Below, in pieces: positions 6,609 through 13,928 of a DNA stretch of 14,017 nt. Under the pieces are notes generated by a model, which was not told where the DNA came from, did no database searches, and saw only the letters and a program-made list of their open reading frames with translations. Within the stretch, counting starts at the first letter, position 1. Each line of letters begins with the position of its first letter. Source of the stretch: DASROJ01 sp035646975 (lineage in GTDB: Bacteria; Acidobacteriota; Polarisedimenticolia; JACPZX01; DASXTC01); NCBI GenBank assembly GCA_035646975.1, contig DASROJ010000374.1:1-14017 (forward strand). The letters run 5' to 3'. The position numbers and the translations under genes are program-made.

Positions 6609-7607
6609 GTGCCCACCTATCGCCTGAACGTCGAGTACGAGGGGACCCGGTTTCGCGGGTGGCAGGAGCAGCAGAACGCCCGCTCGATCGCCGGAGAGCT
6701 GCGCCGCGCCATCACCGAGTCGGGCGGCGACATCACGGAGCTGGGTGGCGCCGGACGCACCGACGCCGGCGTCCATGCCCTGGCCCAGACAGCTCATCTG
6801 CGTCTTCGCAAGCCGGTGGATGCCGAGCCGTTCCGCCGGGCGGTCAACGGGGCGCTGCCGGCCGACATCCATGTCCTGTCGGTGCTCCCCGCGGCCGACG
6901 CGTTTCACGCGCGGCACGACGCCTTGTCGCGCGTCTATCTCTACCAGGTCTCCCGCAGGCGGGCCGCGCATGCCAAGCCGCACGTCTGGTGGGTCAAGCG
7001 CGAGATCGACCCGGCGAGGATGGCCGAAGGCGCCGCGCGTCTCGTGGGCCGCCACGACTTCGCGCTTTTCTGCGAACGGGCCGCCGAGCAGACCAGCACG
7101 CTCGTCGTGCTGGGCAAGGCCGAGGTCGCCGAGGCGGGCGCGCTGATCCTGGTCCGTCTCACCGCATCGCATTTCCTGTGGAAGATGGTCCGACGCATCG
7201 TCGGAGTCCTTGTCCGCGTGGCGGCTGGCGAGTGCTCGTCGGACGACATCGACCTGTTGCTCGCGGGACGACTTCCGCCAGGCGCCGGGGAAGGGATTGC
7301 GCAGTGGACGGCGCCGGGAGCCGGCCTCTTTCTCGAGCGGGTGATCTACCCGGGCGAGCCGGCCATGCCGGCCATCGCGGCGGTCACCCCCGTGCCGCCC
7401 GAGCTGCCGCCACCGGGCGCGCGCTGGTTCACCGGCGCGGGCGGACGGAAACCGGAGCCGGAGCGCGGCGTCTCGACCGTCGACCTCAGCGCGAGTCGGA
7501 CAGCTCCTGCTTCATCCAGTCGGCGCGTGGGTGTGAAGGGTTCAGCCTCAGGCACTCGATCAGGTGGGCGCGCATCGCGTCCCGATCGCCGAGGTCGCGG
7601 TAGATGA
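6609..7607 (+). CDS. truA: tRNA pseudouridine(38-40) synthase TruA, with unusual C-terminal tail
   Basis: TruA isomerises uridines 38-40 of the anticodon stem-loop in many tRNAs. The N-terminus reads RLNVEYEGTRFRGWQ, the classic TruA opening. The catalytic motif GRTDAGVHA (49-57) contains the nucleophile Asp52. An SRVYLYQ stretch carries the substrate-stacking Tyr region, and the SHFLWKMVRRIVG block (about 189-201) is the conserved C-terminal core motif. The core ends near residue 250, the usual family length. A further 80 or so residues rich in Pro, Ser, Gly and Arg follow, of low complexity. The last 122 bp run antisense to the coding 3' end of the convergent glycosyltransferase gene, so this tail may simply be read-through to the first available stop. 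A lost upstream stop or a frameshift is possible. The start is GTG 6609, without a Shine-Dalgarno. Confidence 0.93.
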   Translation: MPTYRLNVEYEGTRFRGWQEQQNARSIAGELRRAITESGGDITELGGAGRTDAGVHALAQTAHLRLRKPVDAEPFRRAVNGALPADIHVLSVLPAADAFHARHDALSRVYLYQVSRRRAAHAKPHVWWVKREIDPARMAEGAARLVGRHDFALFCERAAEQTSTLVVLGKAEVAEAGALILVRLTASHFLWKMVRRIVGVLVRVAAGECSSDDIDLLLAGRLPPGAGEGIAQWTAPGAGLFLERVIYPGEPAMPAIAAVTPVPPELPPPGARWFTGAGGRKPEPERGVSTVDLSASRTAPASSSRRVGVKGSASGTRSGGRASRPDRRGRGR

Positions 7608-9621
7608 GCGCTTCGCCATAGTGGGCGTCGGCGAGGTCGGCGTCCGGAAGCCCCGGGGCCCGCTCGATCGCGCTTTCCACCGCCGACAGCGCCTCGCGTG
7701 GCCGCCCCGATCGATGCAGCGCCTCGGCGAGGTGCAACGAGAGTCGCACACGCGCGGCCGGATCGGCCCCCGCGCCCGAGGCCGGCACCAGGTCGATCGC
7801 CCCGGAGAACGACCGCGCCGCATCCTGGAATCTGTGCGCCTGCATCTCCTGTTCTCCTTTGCGCGCCAGCTCGGCGGCGCCGGCCGCGCGCGACTCGGCG
7901 CCCGCCGCGATGGAGGCGTGACGTGCCCAGGCTTCCGCCTCCGCCTCGGAGCCCTCGGCGCGCGCGATCCGCGATCGCGTCTGGTAGGCTTCCTCCATCA
8001 CGGCGTAGAACGACGCGCCCAGGTCCGGCCGGCCCGGTTGCCCTGCCGGCGGCACCCCGTGCCCGTCCTGGCCGGTGGCGCCACCCATCCGCGTGAAGAA
8101 ACCCTCCAGCAGGCGTATCGACTCGCGTGACTCCACCGCGGCTTCCGCCGTGCGGCCCGAACGGTAAAGAAGCTCGGCGAGCTGGGCGTGGCTCTGGCCG
8201 ATGTACACCGGGTCGTCTTCGAGATCGCGCGCGTTGACCAGCAGCACACCGCAGGCGACCGCCAACGCGAGCGCCGCGGGCAGGAGCCTGCGACCGGTCA
8301 CCGCCTTGAAGAAGGCGGCGACGCCGGCGCCGGCCAGCACCATGAGGACTGGAACCACCGGCATCCTGAAGCGGCCGAAGTTGAAGAAGAGCATCACGGT
8401 GCCGACGTAGCCGATGCCTGTCAGGTAGATTCCCATCAGGTCCCGCCAGCGCGAGCAGGTCAGCACCAGCCCGCCCGCCGCCATCGGCACCAGCCACCCG
8501 AAGGTCACCAGCGGAAGCTGGAGAATCGGCACCAGACGCCGGTGATGTTCGTAGCTGTGATTGTCCGGCAGCTCGTAATGGTTCCAGAAAATCAGCAGCT
8601 TGCGTCCCAGCAGCGCCAGCCAGTCCCGCGGGTTGTCGCGGATCCAGTCCAGACCCTGGTGAAGCCAGTAGCTCGAAGCCTCCTGCCGCGTGACGGCGTG
8701 GCCCAGCCGCCGGGCCGCCTCACGGCGGAAGTCCTCGTGCTCGACGACGCTCGAGGCGCGCACGAACAGCGGAGGAGAATAGCGGCCGTCGGCATCGGGG
8801 TTGTTGCCGATATAGAAGACTTCACCGCCGCCTGCCGTCAGCGGCACCAGCTCGCCGGAGACGTGATAGTTGCGCGCGGCCACCGGAACCACGATCAGCA
8901 GGATTCCGATGGCGAAGGAGGCCACGCGTTGAATGCCTTCCTTGATCCGCTCCCACGATCTTCGCGACCGGGTTCGATCGTGACGAATCCAGGGATCGAT
9001 CATGAGCCACAAGGCGATGGGAGCCGCCAGCAGGATCATGTTGTCGCGCACCAGGGCGGCCAGACCGAGACAGAGCCCCGCCGTGGCCAGCATTCCCCGC
9101 TGGGAGGCGTTGCCGGCGTGGAGCTGGTAGACCATCGCCGACATGAAGAAGACCGAGAACACCTCCTTCATCAGCATCCCGTCGTAGAACAGAAACGGTC
9201 CGTACACCGCCGCCATCAGCCCGGCCACCAGGCCGGCCACCGGGGAAACCACCAGACGCCCCGTGCGGTAGATCAGCACGCAGGTCAGCGACCCGACGAC
9301 GATCTGGATCAGTCGCGGCATCAGCAGCCCGGCGCCGAAGAGCTTGAAGACGATCGCGAGGAAGTAGGCGTACAACGGGCTCTGCTCGAAGACGTCTTTG
9401 CCGATCCAGTCGCCCGCCGCGATGCGCACCGCCCAGTCGTGGTAATAACCCAGATCCACCGGCAGGTCGTTCCACAGGGGCGTCGTCTGCAGCTGCTTGA
9501 GATAGGCGGCGCGGACCAGAAGCGCGAAGGTGAAGATCCCCCACGCGAACGCGCGGTGATGAGCCGCCAGGGGACTCGGTGGCTCGTACATCTCCTGCGG
9601 CTCGAATCGAGTGTCGCTCAT
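7486..9621 (-). CDS. GT-C-like membrane glycosyltransferase with C-terminal TPR domain (paralog B)
   Basis: The 711-residue protein has a soluble N-terminus (1-25), a first membrane helix (about 26-40) and an acidic first loop (Asp56-x-x-YYH-Asp62-W). It continues with SPLYAYF (81-87) and a multi-spanning core. A soluble block after VAPVAARN contains GGGEVFYIGNN, EHEDFRREAARRLG and PDNHSYEH. The membrane part closes with RFRMPVVPVLMVL. The remaining 230 or so residues are helical TPR-like repeats, ending in ECLRLNPSHPRADW. It is a close paralog of the gene immediately upstream and a distant one of 3904-5562. The start is set at 9621, where ATGA overlaps the upstream stop, indicating coupling. 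An in-frame ATG at 9654 lies inside the upstream gene and is less likely. The 3' end overlaps truA by 122 bp. The TPR pattern is retained to the last residues and matches the paralog's C-terminus, so this reading frame is genuine across the overlap. Confidence 0.8.
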   Translation of the reverse strand: MSDTRFEPQEMYEPPSPLAAHHRAFAWGIFTFALLVRAAYLKQLQTTPLWNDLPVDLGYYHDWAVRIAAGDWIGKDVFEQSPLYAYFLAIVFKLFGAGLLMPRLIQIVVGSLTCVLIYRTGRLVVSPVAGLVAGLMAAVYGPFLFYDGMLMKEVFSVFFMSAMVYQLHAGNASQRGMLATAGLCLGLAALVRDNMILLAAPIALWLMIDPWIRHDRTRSRRSWERIKEGIQRVASFAIGILLIVVPVAARNYHVSGELVPLTAGGGEVFYIGNNPDADGRYSPPLFVRASSVVEHEDFRREAARRLGHAVTRQEASSYWLHQGLDWIRDNPRDWLALLGRKLLIFWNHYELPDNHSYEHHRRLVPILQLPLVTFGWLVPMAAGGLVLTCSRWRDLMGIYLTGIGYVGTVMLFFNFGRFRMPVVPVLMVLAGAGVAAFFKAVTGRRLLPAALALAVACGVLLVNARDLEDDPVYIGQSHAQLAELLYRSGRTAEAAVESRESIRLLEGFFTRMGGATGQDGHGVPPAGQPGRPDLGASFYAVMEEAYQTRSRIARAEGSEAEAEAWARHASIAAGAESRAAGAAELARKGEQEMQAHRFQDAARSFSGAIDLVPASGAGADPAARVRLSLHLAEALHRSGRPREALSAVESAIERAPGLPDADLADAHYGEALIYRDLGDRDAMRAHLIECLRLNPSHPRADWMKQELSDSR

Positions 9622-11612
9622 GGCGCGAGTGACGCCAGCGTGCGGTGGATCCATTCCGCCCGCTGGTGCCCGGGGTTGAGCCGCAGCACCTCCCGCAGCT
9701 CGCCGGCGGCGCGGGACGGATCGGGGATGTCGTGAAGGTAGATGAGCGCTTCGCCGTAATGAGCATCGGCCAGAAGCACCGGGTCGATTGAAGGCGGTGC
9801 CTGCCTGAGCGCTTCTTCGACAACCCTGAGCGCTTCGGCCGCGCGACCGGACTTGTGCAACGCCTCGGCCAGCGCAGGCTCGCGCTGGAAGGTGGCCGGT
9901 CCAGGCTGAGGGTCCGCCGCGATCGATCCCGCGAACGCATCGGCTGCGCCGGCCGCGTCGCCGCGCCGCATCAGGATGCCGCCGAGCCGGCCAAGAGCGT
10001 CCCGGCGGGTATCCGCGTCGGGTGACATGCCGGCGGCGCGCAGGTGCGCGATCGTCGTGTCGTCCGAAGACCCGGCGCGCGCCAGCACGATCCCGTAATG
10101 CGCCGACGCGATCATCCGCTGGTCCTGGGCGCTTCGGGTCGCACCGGCCACCGAATCCATCGTCGTGAGCGCCGATTCGAACTCGGTCACCGCCTCGTCG
10201 GGCCTTTCCGCTTCGAGGAACATCTCTCCGAGGATGCCGTGGTTCTGCGCCTCGAAGGTCCGCGAGTTGCCGGGGTCGCGGTTGATGAAGACCGCCAGCA
10301 CGACGAGCGCGGGAACCACCAGGGCGAGGATCCCCACTTCACGCCGGCGCACCGCGTGAATCAGCGTGACCGTGGCATGCGCGGCGAAGACCATCAGCAG
10401 TGGAATCATCGGCATCCGGTAACGATCCTGCGTGAAGAACAGAAGCCCCGACAGGATGTAGCACCCGATGACGGCGTGCAACGGGAGAAGCTCGGCCCAG
10501 CGTCGCGCCGACAGCGCGAGCCCGACCAGGCCGAGCGGGGCGATCCATCCGAACCGGACGAGCGGCATCCGCAGCAGCGGGATGAATCGCCGGAAGTTGT
10601 CGTACGAGAAATTGTCGGGCCGCTCGTAGGCGTTGAAGTAGGTCGTCACCTTGTCCCACAGAAGCGCCGCGTAGCGCGCCGGGTTCTCCCTGATGAACCG
10701 CCACCCTTCGCTCCACCAGTACGAGTCGGATTCCTTGCGTGTCACGGCATGCCCGAGCCTGCGGGCGGCCTCGGCGCGGAAATCCTCGTGTTCGAACAGC
10801 GGATCCGGCCGCACGAACGCCGGCGGCTGGTACTTGCCCGACGCCAGCTCGTTGTTTCCGGTGTAGAAGACTTCTCCACCGCCCGTGGTGATCAGCACGA
10901 ACTCGCCCGATACGGCGTGGTTGCGGAGTGTCACGGGGGCGACGACGAGGACGAACCCGGCAAGAAGCGCCAGACCGCACGCCGCGGCCCTGGTCCATCC
11001 GGCGTCGCGGCCGCGCCAGAGTATCCAGGCCAGCACCACCGGCAGGGTGACGTTGATGTTCTCCTGGCAGAGCGCGGTCAGCCCGAGCAGCGCGCCGCTT
11101 GCCAGCAGCCGGCGCGGACGCGTTCCTCCGGAGAAGTAAAGCGCCGCGGCGGTCCCGGTCGACAGGGCCACCGTGAGCACGGTCTTCATGATCATCAGAT
11201 CGTGGAACAGCGCCGGCCCGTACGCCGCCAGCGCCAGACCGCCGAGCCATCCCTCGGCCTTTCCGAAGATGCGGCAGCCGAGCAGCGCGACGAGCGCGCA
11301 GGTTCCCGCTCCCGCGATCGCCTGCAGCAGCCGGGGCAGCAGGAGCGATTCGCCGCACAGCCTGAACACCGCTCCCAATGCGTACGCGTAGAGCGGCGTC
11401 ATCTCGTAGGTCTGCGCTGCCGTCGGCTCGCCTCGTGAGATGCGCAGCGCCCAGTCGTGGTAGTAGAGCGGATCGAGTCGAAGGTAGCCCCACAGGCCCG
11501 AGCCGGAGAGCTGGCGCAGATACTCGAGGCGGAGCAGAAGGGCGACGAGGAAGACCCCCGCCACGACCCAGACCAGACGCGGTTCGCGGCGGTCATGTCC
11601 GGAAAGTCCCAT
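9618..11612 (-). CDS. GT-C-like membrane glycosyltransferase with C-terminal TPR domain (paralog A)
   Basis: The 664-residue protein has its first membrane helix at about 13-29. The first loop carries LDPLYYHDW (Asp47, Asp53), then TPLYAY (72-77) and about ten membrane segments. The extracytoplasmic-type block after VAPVTLRN holds GGGEVFYTGNN, EHEDFRAEAARRLGHAVTR and RPDNFSYDNF, nearly identical to the same blocks in the downstream gene. RYRMPMIPLLMVF ends the membrane part. From about residue 450 it is TPR-like, including ALHKSGRAAEALRVVEEAL and VLRLNPGHQRAEW. Members of this architecture would move a sugar from a polyprenyl carrier to an acceptor at the inner membrane, the TPRs recruiting a protein. 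ATG 11612 has no Shine-Dalgarno; a TGGTAGCAT element sits 9 nt upstream. It is first in a two-gene operon with paralog B and divergent from the histidine kinase. DNA identity in patches (for example 19 nt at 9737-9755 and 7599-7617) points to tandem duplication. Confidence 0.8.
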   Translation of the reverse strand: MGLSGHDRREPRLVWVVAGVFLVALLLRLEYLRQLSGSGLWGYLRLDPLYYHDWALRISRGEPTAAQTYEMTPLYAYALGAVFRLCGESLLLPRLLQAIAGAGTCALVALLGCRIFGKAEGWLGGLALAAYGPALFHDLMIMKTVLTVALSTGTAAALYFSGGTRPRRLLASGALLGLTALCQENINVTLPVVLAWILWRGRDAGWTRAAACGLALLAGFVLVVAPVTLRNHAVSGEFVLITTGGGEVFYTGNNELASGKYQPPAFVRPDPLFEHEDFRAEAARRLGHAVTRKESDSYWWSEGWRFIRENPARYAALLWDKVTTYFNAYERPDNFSYDNFRRFIPLLRMPLVRFGWIAPLGLVGLALSARRWAELLPLHAVIGCYILSGLLFFTQDRYRMPMIPLLMVFAAHATVTLIHAVRRREVGILALVVPALVVLAVFINRDPGNSRTFEAQNHGILGEMFLEAERPDEAVTEFESALTTMDSVAGATRSAQDQRMIASAHYGIVLARAGSSDDTTIAHLRAAGMSPDADTRRDALGRLGGILMRRGDAAGAADAFAGSIAADPQPGPATFQREPALAEALHKSGRAAEALRVVEEALRQAPPSIDPVLLADAHYGEALIYLHDIPDPSRAAGELREVLRLNPGHQRAEWIHRTLASLAP

Positions 11613-11621
11613 ACGGGGCGG

Positions 11622-11641
11622 ATGCTACCACATGGTAGGAT
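11622..11641. promoter_or_regulatory. Divergent back-to-back -10 elements forming a palindrome
   Basis: The 27-bp gap between the minus-strand glycosyltransferase and the histidine kinase contains CTACCA-CA-TGGTAG (11625-11638). Each strand therefore reads TGG-TAGnAT: TAGCAT on minus (11627 to 11622) and TAGGAT on plus (11636-11641). Predicted starts 7 nt downstream fall about 3 nt before ATG 11612 on minus and at about ATG 11649 on plus. The same palindrome could be an operator. No Shine-Dalgarno precedes either gene. Confidence 0.4.
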
Positions 11642-13430
11642 GGCCGAAATGGCGTGCCTGGTCTTTCTCGACAATGACGGCCGGCAGATCGTGCACCCTC
11701 TGGAAAAGGATCGCGTCTCGATCGGCCGTGGCAACGACAATGATATTGTCTCGCTCGATCTGCGCGTGTCGCGTCATCACGCCAGCATCACCCGCCAGCC
11801 GCAGGGCTTTTCGATCCAGGACGACGGCAGCAGCATGGGCCTGTTCGTCAATCACCGGCGTGTCACCGAATCCGCGTTGAAGGACGGCGACATCATCCGT
11901 GTCGGCGATTCGCTCTATTCCTTCGTCGATCTGCCCGCGGCGCCGCTCGAAGGGGTGCTCGAAAGGACGGCCTCGTCGCCGCGCGCCGCCAGCGATGCAG
12001 GTCTTCGCGGCAGCGCCATGGTGGCCGAGCTCCAGGACGCCCTGCTCTCACTCAGACACACCGTCGGCAAGCCGGGAGCCGACCCGCACATCCTGGCGCA
12101 GTGCTTCTCGCTGGTGGATACGCGTCTGGAAAGCCTCCGGCAGAACCTGGTGCGCGTGGAGCGCGGGCGCATGATGATGCAGACACTCTACGAAGTGGGC
12201 AAGGTCATCAACTCGTCCTACGATCGAGGCGACCTGCTGGAAATCGTCCTCGACCTCGCGGTCAAGGTGGTCTGCGCGGAGCGCGGGTTCCTCACACTCT
12301 ACGACGCCGCCTCGGACGCCTTCTCGCGCCGGGCGGCCATCAACATGGGAGACGGCGCCGGTCCGCAGGGGGCGACGCCCCCGGGCAGTGTCCGCGAATT
12401 CAGCACCGGCATCGCGTTGTCGGTGGCGCGCAGCGGCAGGCCGGTCGTCACCACCGATGCGCAGGAGGACGAGCGTTTCCGCGAGATGAAGAGCGTCGTG
12501 GATCTGAACATCCGTTCGGCGCTCTGCGTGCCGCTGGTCGACCGCCGCGGTGCGGTGATGGGGGTCATCTACGTCGACACCCGGGCGGCGGTGGTCACAT
12601 TCGCCCGTGAGGACCAGGAATTCCTGATGGCGTTCGCCAACTACGCCTCGATCGCCATCGAGAACGCGACCCTGTTCGCCGAAGTCGCCGCCAAGGCGCG
12701 CATGGAAGAGGAGCTGCGTCAGGCGCGGCGGATGGACGAGGAGAAGTCCGACCTGATCTCGATGGTGTCGCACGATGTGCGCACACCGCTGACCAGCATC
12801 AAGAGCTTCGCCGAGATCCTCTACGATGATTACCAGTCGCTCGAGCCGGCGCGCATCCGCCATTACCTGGACGTGATCAACCGCGAGGCCGATCGTCTGT
12901 CCCGTCTCGTGACCAACTATCTCGACCTCCAGAAGATCGATGCCGGCATGATGCGGCTTACCGCGCATCCGCTCGAAGTCGCCGGACTGATCGAGGAGTC
13001 GCTCGAGGCGTTCGAAGGCGCCGCGCAGGAGAAAGGGATCACCCTGACCCGGGAGCTGGAGGCTTCGCTGCCCGCCGTCCGCGGCGATCGCGACCGGCTG
13101 CTCCAGGTGCTCGCCAACCTCGTCTCCAACGCGCTGAAGTTCACTCCGCCCGGCGGTTCGGTGATCATGCTGGCGCGCGCGTCGGTCCTTCCCGGCCGGG
13201 GCCCCGCGGTGCAGATCGACGTCTGCGACACCGGGGAGGGGATCCCGGAGGACAAGCTCGACCGGCTGTTCCGGCGCTTCTCCCAGGTGGGCGAAGGCAA
13301 GCGCGGAACCGGGCTCGGGCTGGTCTTTTCGCGGGAAATCGTCGAGCTTCACGGAGGCCGCATCGACGTGACCAGCGTCCCGGCGAAGGGGAGCACGTTC
13401 CACGTGGTGCTGCCCGTCGACGGTCCGTGA
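11640..13430 (+). CDS. Soluble FHA-GAF sensor histidine kinase
   Basis: The protein has 596 residues from ATG 11640, or 593 from ATG 11649. The later start gives MACLVFLDND, sits better against FHA N-termini and fits the TAGGAT element. Domains in order: FHA (about 22-98; SIGRGNDND and VSRHHASI, the phosphothreonine-binding signatures), a linker, GAF (about 175-350), a short coiled coil, and the DHp domain with the H-box SHDVRTPLTSI (His378). The HATPase_c domain follows, with N-box NLVSNALKF (Asn497), DTGEGIP and RGTGLGL. All kinase motifs are intact. No membrane segment or receiver domain is present, so it should be a cytoplasmic kinase combining phosphopeptide recognition with a small-ligand or redox-sensing module. 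No response regulator is encoded nearby, making it an orphan within this window. It probably leads an operon or near-operon with the CBS and methyltransferase genes, although a -10 element precedes the CBS gene. Confidence 0.92.
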   Translation: MAEMACLVFLDNDGRQIVHPLEKDRVSIGRGNDNDIVSLDLRVSRHHASITRQPQGFSIQDDGSSMGLFVNHRRVTESALKDGDIIRVGDSLYSFVDLPAAPLEGVLERTASSPRAASDAGLRGSAMVAELQDALLSLRHTVGKPGADPHILAQCFSLVDTRLESLRQNLVRVERGRMMMQTLYEVGKVINSSYDRGDLLEIVLDLAVKVVCAERGFLTLYDAASDAFSRRAAINMGDGAGPQGATPPGSVREFSTGIALSVARSGRPVVTTDAQEDERFREMKSVVDLNIRSALCVPLVDRRGAVMGVIYVDTRAAVVTFAREDQEFLMAFANYASIAIENATLFAEVAAKARMEEELRQARRMDEEKSDLISMVSHDVRTPLTSIKSFAEILYDDYQSLEPARIRHYLDVINREADRLSRLVTNYLDLQKIDAGMMRLTAHPLEVAGLIEESLEAFEGAAQEKGITLTRELEASLPAVRGDRDRLLQVLANLVSNALKFTPPGGSVIMLARASVLPGRGPAVQIDVCDTGEGIPEDKLDRLFRRFSQVGEGKRGTGLGLVFSREIVELHGGRIDVTSVPAKGSTFHVVLPVDGP

Positions 13431-13433
13431 ACG

Positions 13434-13442
13434 TGGTATCAT
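13434..13442 (+). promoter_or_regulatory. Extended -10 element before the CBS gene
   Basis: TGG followed by TATCAT (hexamer 13437-13442) lies just after the kinase stop codon and is followed by CCCGCC. Predicted transcription start is near 13449, which is 6 nt before TTG 13455 and 15 nt before ATG 13464. No -35 match is visible at the usual distance. It shares ATCCCGCC with the truA element. Confidence 0.4.
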
Positions 13443-13463
13443 CCCGCCCGGACGTTGCGGACG

Positions 13464-13928
13464 ATGGGGCGGGCGCTGAAGCGGGCGAATCGGCGGGCGA
13501 TGCAGAACAACAGGAAGATGACGGTCGAACAGAGAATGACCCGCAAGGTGGAGACCTTGTCGGAGGCTCAGTCCCTCCGCGACGCGATTGCCGTGATGCA
13601 GCGGCACCGCATCCGCCATCTTCCGGTTGTCACCGACGGCCGCATCGTCGGCCTGGTCACGGATCGGGACATCAAGCGTGCGACCCCTTCGCTGCTGTCA
13701 GGCGTCGACCAGGTCCAGTTCGACCATGTGCTCAGCACGACGCGCGTGGCGCAGATCATGACGCGCAGTCCCTTCACGGTCACTCCCTCCACCTCGCTCA
13801 AGGACGCCGCCAAGGTCGTGATCGACCGCAAGTTCGGCGCGCTGCCCGTGGTCGAGCAGGACAAGGTGGTGGGCATCCTGACCGCCACGGACCTCCTGCG
13901 CGCCCTCTACGAAATGCTCGAAGAGTAA
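13464..13928 (+). CDS. CBS-domain pair (Bateman module) protein
   Basis: This short cytoplasmic protein consists almost entirely of two CBS motifs. The first ends in HRIRHLPVVTDGRIVGLVTDRDIKR and the second in FGALPVVEQDKVVGILTATDLLRAL, the typical VV-x-x-G-x-x-x-G-[IL]-[VL]-T-x-x-D pattern. Such pairs bind adenine nucleotides (AMP, ATP, sometimes SAM) and act as energy or ligand sensors, usually on a partner. No fused effector is present. The start is uncertain: TTG 13455, ATG 13464, ATG 13500 and ATG 13518 are all in frame. The conserved region begins near MTVEQRMTRKV (13518), while the longer starts add a basic N-terminal tail. AGGA occurs only 2 nt before 13518, too close for a normal Shine-Dalgarno. 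The stop overlaps the next start (TAATG), implying co-translation with the RNA methyltransferase. Confidence 0.82.
   Translation: MGRALKRANRRAMQNNRKMTVEQRMTRKVETLSEAQSLRDAIAVMQRHRIRHLPVVTDGRIVGLVTDRDIKRATPSLLSGVDQVQFDHVLSTTRVAQIMTRSPFTVTPSTSLKDAAKVVIDRKFGALPVVEQDKVVGILTATDLLRALYEMLEE

Noticed and set aside
8188..9735. A 515-codon plus-strand open frame opposite the glycosyltransferase/TPR gene
   Set aside because: Composition (His, Gln, Arg, Gly) is typical of an antisense shadow; the minus-strand frame has membrane segments and conserved motifs shared with its paralog.
10044..11438. A 464-codon plus-strand open frame opposite the second glycosyltransferase/TPR gene
   Set aside because: Same shadow composition, no recognisable motif, and no upstream signals.
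12048..13619. A 523-codon minus-strand open frame across the histidine kinase and CBS genes
   Set aside because: The plus strand carries intact FHA, GAF, kinase and CBS motifs; the minus frame is a shadow.
11640..13928. A complete two-component system
   Set aside because: The kinase has no receiver domain and no response regulator follows; the next gene is a CBS pair without phospho-acceptor or DNA-binding motifs.
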